Assembly: GCA_016719055.1 (NCBI GenBank) | Contig: JADKAW010000011.1 | Location: 62,001 to 126,000 of the forward strand | From: Candidatus Rhodoferax mariagerensis | GTDB taxonomy: Bacteria > Pseudomonadota > Gammaproteobacteria > Burkholderiales > Burkholderiaceae_C | DNA: 64,000 bases | Direction: 5' to 3' | Shown here: positions 61,453-64,000 of the stretch, one piece after another | Layout of the letters: each line of letters starts with the position of its first letter | Position numbering within the stretch: position 1 is the first letter of the stretch | Made by a program: the position numbers and the translations under genes | Notes under the pieces: generated by a model | The model's database searches: none | What the model was told of the DNA's origin: nothing | What the model saw: the letters and a program-made list of their open reading frames with translations, nothing else

Positions 61453-61701
61453 TCACAGTGCGGCGGACGCGATCCACAGGCCAAAGACAAAACTGGCGAG
61501 CTGACTCAAGCCCAGCAAGCCGGTGCCCAGCAGGCCGCTTGCCGCAGCCAGCCAGCGCAACCGTTGCCAGGGCTTGCGCGCTGGCCGGGCGGGCGTGGCT
61601 GCTGCTGCGCGCTGGTCGATGGCACACATCACCCGCTGGGTAAAGTCTGGCGGCGGCTGCAACAAACCGTCTTGCAGCAGGGTGTCGAGTTCGTCATTCA
61701 T
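61453..61701 (-). CDS. Small membrane protein, probable anti-sigma partner
   Basis: 82 aa. N-terminal 'MNDELDTLLQDGLLQPPPDF' 'TQRVMCAIDQRA' is like the cytoplasmic end of short anti-sigma factors; a basic stretch 'RPARKPWQRLRW' precedes a hydrophobic segment (about 50-82). Its ATG overlaps the stop of the ECF sigma factor (ATGA), the usual arrangement for sigma/anti-sigma pairs. It is very short and lacks a zinc HxxxCxxC motif. Confidence 0.7.
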   Translation of the reverse strand: MNDELDTLLQDGLLQPPPDFTQRVMCAIDQRAAAATPARPARKPWQRLRWLAAASGLLGTGLLGLSQLASFVFGLWIASAAL

Positions 61702-62264
61702 GAGGCAGCTCCGGTATCGCTGTTTTCCAGCAGCTTGCGCAGGCGTTGTTTGGCCCGGTGCAGACGGGTCTTGATGGCGGGCAGGTTATCGCCCTCAATA
61801 CGCGCCACATCGGCCAGCGCCAGTTCGTGCACATACACCAGCGCCAGCGCGCTGCGCTCTTTCATGGGCAACTTGCGCAGCGCGTCTTGCAAGCGTGCCT
61901 GCCGCTGCGCGCGGTCCAGCAGCTGCGCTGGGCCGGCTTGGGGGCTCGCCAGATCAGGCAGTTCCTGACCCGTGATCTCGCACTGCTGGGGCGCGCTTTG
62001 CATCACGTTGTACGCCAGGTTGCGAGCAATGGTGAACAGCCAGGTGGCAAACTGCGAGCGCTCGGGCGAGTAGTCTGGCAGGTGCGTCCAGGCACGCAAA
62101 AAAGTGTCTTGGGCAATGTCTTCGGCTTGCGCCTGGCCGAGCCCCAAACGCCCCAAAAAACCAAACAGCGGTCGTTGGTACAGGTCAACCAGCTCGGCAA
62201 AAGCCCGCTTCTCGCCCTGGGCCAGGCGCTGCAAAATGGTCTCAACGCTCAAGGGCAACTCCAA
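61698..62264 (-). CDS. ECF RNA polymerase sigma factor
   Basis: 188 aa from TTG 62264; the start is uncertain because there is no ATG or GTG in frame near the expected place and other TTG codons lie at 62258 and 62252. Region 2 ('EDIAQDTFLRAWTHLPDYSP', 'FATWLFTIARNLAYNVMQS') and region 4 ('LRKLPMKERSALALVYVHEL', 'ALADVARIEGDNLPAIKTRL', 'HRAKQRLRKLL') are complete. Directs RNA polymerase to a stress-type regulon. The small membrane gene downstream is the likely anti-sigma factor. A long extension upstream to 62441 has no family similarity. Confidence 0.85.
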   Translation of the reverse strand: MELPLSVETILQRLAQGEKRAFAELVDLYQRPLFGFLGRLGLGQAQAEDIAQDTFLRAWTHLPDYSPERSQFATWLFTIARNLAYNVMQSAPQQCEITGQELPDLASPQAGPAQLLDRAQRQARLQDALRKLPMKERSALALVYVHELALADVARIEGDNLPAIKTRLHRAKQRLRKLLENSDTGAAS

Positions 62265-62344
62265 CAGCGGATCGTCATGGTTTTTAGGCCTTCGTGGTGA
62301 CAGACGGGAGTGTCTGTGTTTTATACCAACGAACTGGCGAAAGG

Positions 62345-62540
62345 TTACAGCGCGTGCATCATGTGCCGGGTGAGGTCTGCCACTTGCACCGGCTGCAAGG
62401 CATCCACCGCAAAGCTGCGCAGGCCTTTGCGCCAATGGCACCAGGCATCCAGATACCAGTTGTCACGAAAAAAGTAGCGATCGAATGGTGGCTGCTTGAT
62501 GCAAACGGTGAACTGATCGAGGCGTTTTGGGAAGAATCAT
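62345..62540 (-). pseudogene. C-terminal fragment of a WYL-domain (YafY-like) regulator
   Basis: The minus strand reads 'FFRDNWYLDAWCHWRKGLRS' and 'FAVDALQPVQVADLTRHMMH' 'AL' and stop: the last third of a WYL-domain regulator ('NWYLDAWCH...R.F..D.'). No helix-turn-helix or start lies upstream within the open frame, so only a fragment remains. Position is just upstream of the ECF sigma gene. Confidence 0.6.
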
Positions 62541-62670
62541 GATGTCTTATCGAGCCCGCCCATGTTCGTTCAACCTATTGTTGCCGCTATCCCCAGGGGA
62601 TCCGCGCAAATTTAGACAAAATCAACCTTTAACCCCCGTGAAATTTGTGTGAGCCGCTATCAAATCTGCA

Positions 62671-64000
62671 TCAAACCGGTGCCGACAGGTGGCAACATTT
62701 GATGCGCACCCACAGCCGAAGCCCCCACTCAAAGCGGTCCGACAGGCCGGTCAGGCGTCCCTGCAGCGCGATGCCTTCGTCCAGTGCTTGCGCAACGCGC
62801 CGGTTGCTTGGGCGTGGCACATAACCCAATACGCCGCAGGCAGAATCCACCCGCACCGCCAGTGCATCGTGTGGATTGGCCGGCTCGCGCACCAGCCTGA
62901 GGATTTGTCCGGCTGCCAGTTGCTCCCAGCAGTCACCGGCATCGTGATGGTCAGCACCTGCCAGCTCGCAGTCCAGCAGCGCCTGCCCCGCACGCCAGCG
63001 TGGGACAAGCGTCGGCAAGCCGTGGCGCAGTAGCGCTTGCCAGGCCGTTGCACTTGCGGGGTCGATCCGAGCAGCGGTGGGTTGCCCGGCCAGGTGGTGT
63101 GCCGTGCGTTGCCGTTCTAAATCAGCGGCCGCCAGCACCGCCTGGCGCTGGGTCAGGCTGCTGGATTGGTTGATACGCCGCAGAACCCACAGCGCCCAAG
63201 CCTGCATGGCGCGGCTGACCGGCTGGTTGTCAGGCCCCAATAGTTCAGCCTGATCAAAGCGTTGCAGCGGGTCGTGCAAACGTGGTGCCACTTGCAATGT
63301 GGCACCAACATCTGCCAGCGCCAGGTGCACGATGCGGTGGCCGTACTGGGCGCAGCGCGCGTCGTAGCTGCCAACACAGTGGCCCATGGTCTGACCCTCA
63401 ACGCCCAACTCGGCGGCGCTCAGGCATTCACGGGCGCTGGCGCTCCCATGCGACCACTGGCCAAGCAAAGCAGGCCAGGCCATGGTTGGCATGACTTCTG
63501 GGTCGTGGGCTTGTTGCGTCCAATCGTGCCAGCGCTGGCTGGCGCGCAGCAGCGAGCCCAGCCCGCGCTGGCTGAGCCACAGCAGCGCCAGCCGGGTCTG
63601 GGTGCTGGCCCACAAGTCATCTTCGGCTGGGTCTGCTGCCGGGGGTGGGGGCGGCGCACCCAGTTGTCCGCTGTCTTGCAATGCACGCTGTGCAGCGGCC
63701 AAAAAATCGCGCAGGTTGTGCAGCTGCTGTCCCAATGCCGCGTTTGGCGTGTGATGCTGGCGCAGCAGCGATGTCCAGCCAGCAACCCAGCCGGTGCCAA
63801 ACACCGCAGCCCCGAGCGCGCGCAGCGCCAGCGCGTTGCCGCCCGCCAGTTCAGCCAAGGCATCGAGGTAGGGAAGAACCCTGGTCAGGTCTGCCGGGGC
63901 CGCCGGGTATTTTGATGGCGGGATGCCGTCGAGCAAGGTCAGCATCCTGGGCAGCGCCAGTTGACCTGTTGGCAAAGGCTGTCGGCACAGCGGCGCACGT
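62671..64000 (-). CDS. PcfJ-like / HIRAN domain protein, partial at window edge
   Basis: At least 443 aa; the frame stays open to the window end, so the start is outside. A PcfJ-type motif is seen in 'AAELGVEGQTMGHCVGSYDA' ('MxHCVGSY'). The C-terminus carries a HIRAN domain ('LAAGQILRLVREPANPHDAL', 'AVRVDSACGVLGYVPRPSNR'), a module that binds 3' ends of single-stranded DNA in SNF2 helicases; here no helicase is visible. A Pro-rich stretch ('PPPPPAADPAEDD') separates regions. Possibly linked to DNA damage or plasmid functions; not determined. Confidence 0.75.
   Translation of the reverse strand, partial: RAPLCRQPLPTGQLALPRMLTLLDGIPPSKYPAAPADLTRVLPYLDALAELAGGNALALRALGAAVFGTGWVAGWTSLLRQHHTPNAALGQQLHNLRDFLAAAQRALQDSGQLGAPPPPPAADPAEDDLWASTQTRLALLWLSQRGLGSLLRASQRWHDWTQQAHDPEVMPTMAWPALLGQWSHGSASARECLSAAELGVEGQTMGHCVGSYDARCAQYGHRIVHLALADVGATLQVAPRLHDPLQRFDQAELLGPDNQPVSRAMQAWALWVLRRINQSSSLTQRQAVLAAADLERQRTAHHLAGQPTAARIDPASATAWQALLRHGLPTLVPRWRAGQALLDCELAGADHHDAGDCWEQLAAGQILRLVREPANPHDALAVRVDSACGVLGYVPRPSNRRVAQALDEGIALQGRLTGLSDRFEWGLRLWVRIKCCHLSAPV

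Noticed and set aside
1..64000. CRISPR array or rRNA operon
   Set aside because: No regular short repeats with spacers and no rRNA-like sequence were seen.

Overview
The window looks like a piece of a betaproteobacterial chromosome from the Comamonadaceae, Rhodoferax/Albidiferax/Polaromonas-like. The basis is gene content and style (ETF-QO, scoAB, YajQ, YfiN/YfiR cassette, moderately high GC) and a short palindromic repeat family scattered between and even inside genes. The genus is inferred; no rRNA is present.

Bases 1-12.4 kb are accessory. A tightly overlapping three-gene operon comes first: a PLD-nuclease/SNF2-helicase fusion, a very large Eco57I-type adenine methylase and an SMC/RecF-like ATPase. 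It looks like a restriction-type defence locus. Next is a DinD/BRO-N protein translationally coupled to a Ser/Thr protein kinase, whose 3' end was cut off by a decayed IS21-family element.

Bases 12.7-34.3 kb are an integrated island in a tRNA-Lys(CTT) gene. The intact tRNA is at the right edge (minus strand) and a 47-bp copy of its 3' half marks the left edge. From left to right the island holds: a tRNA-Thr(CGT) 3' fragment; a three-gene operon headed by a TIGR04255-type protein; a repeat-rich, almost gene-free stretch with an attC-like palindrome and a decayed IS3-family element; a 354-aa unknown protein overlapping a HicA-like toxin; a type III restriction-modification operon (mod, res, small HTH); a satellite-like replication module (Zn-ribbon protein, DUF3987 helicase-like protein, Toprim primase-like protein, AlpA-like HTH) all on the minus strand; a divergent pair made of an RHH protein with an SSB-like acidic tail and a tyrosine integrase; and a second TIGR04255-headed triad. 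There are no capsid, tail or conjugation genes.

Bases 34.3-64 kb are core-type chromosome: purine salvage (adenine deaminase, guanine deaminase, YhhQ transporter), ETF-ubiquinone oxidoreductase, an SDR, an EamA transporter, a thioesterase, the scoAB CoA transferase, and an aldo/keto reductase. From 45 to 59 kb cyclic-di-GMP genes are concentrated: an outer-membrane barrel/periplasmic binding protein/GGDEF-EAL cassette, a degenerate HD-GYP-like protein, YajQ, and a YfiN-like diguanylate cyclase/YfiR/TonB receptor cassette. PlsY, a glutamine amidotransferase, YbaK and murB (with an apparent one-base frameshift) lie among them. The window ends with an NDUFA9-like protein, signal peptidase I, an ECF sigma factor with a small membrane partner, a WYL-regulator remnant and a PcfJ/HIRAN protein running off the edge.
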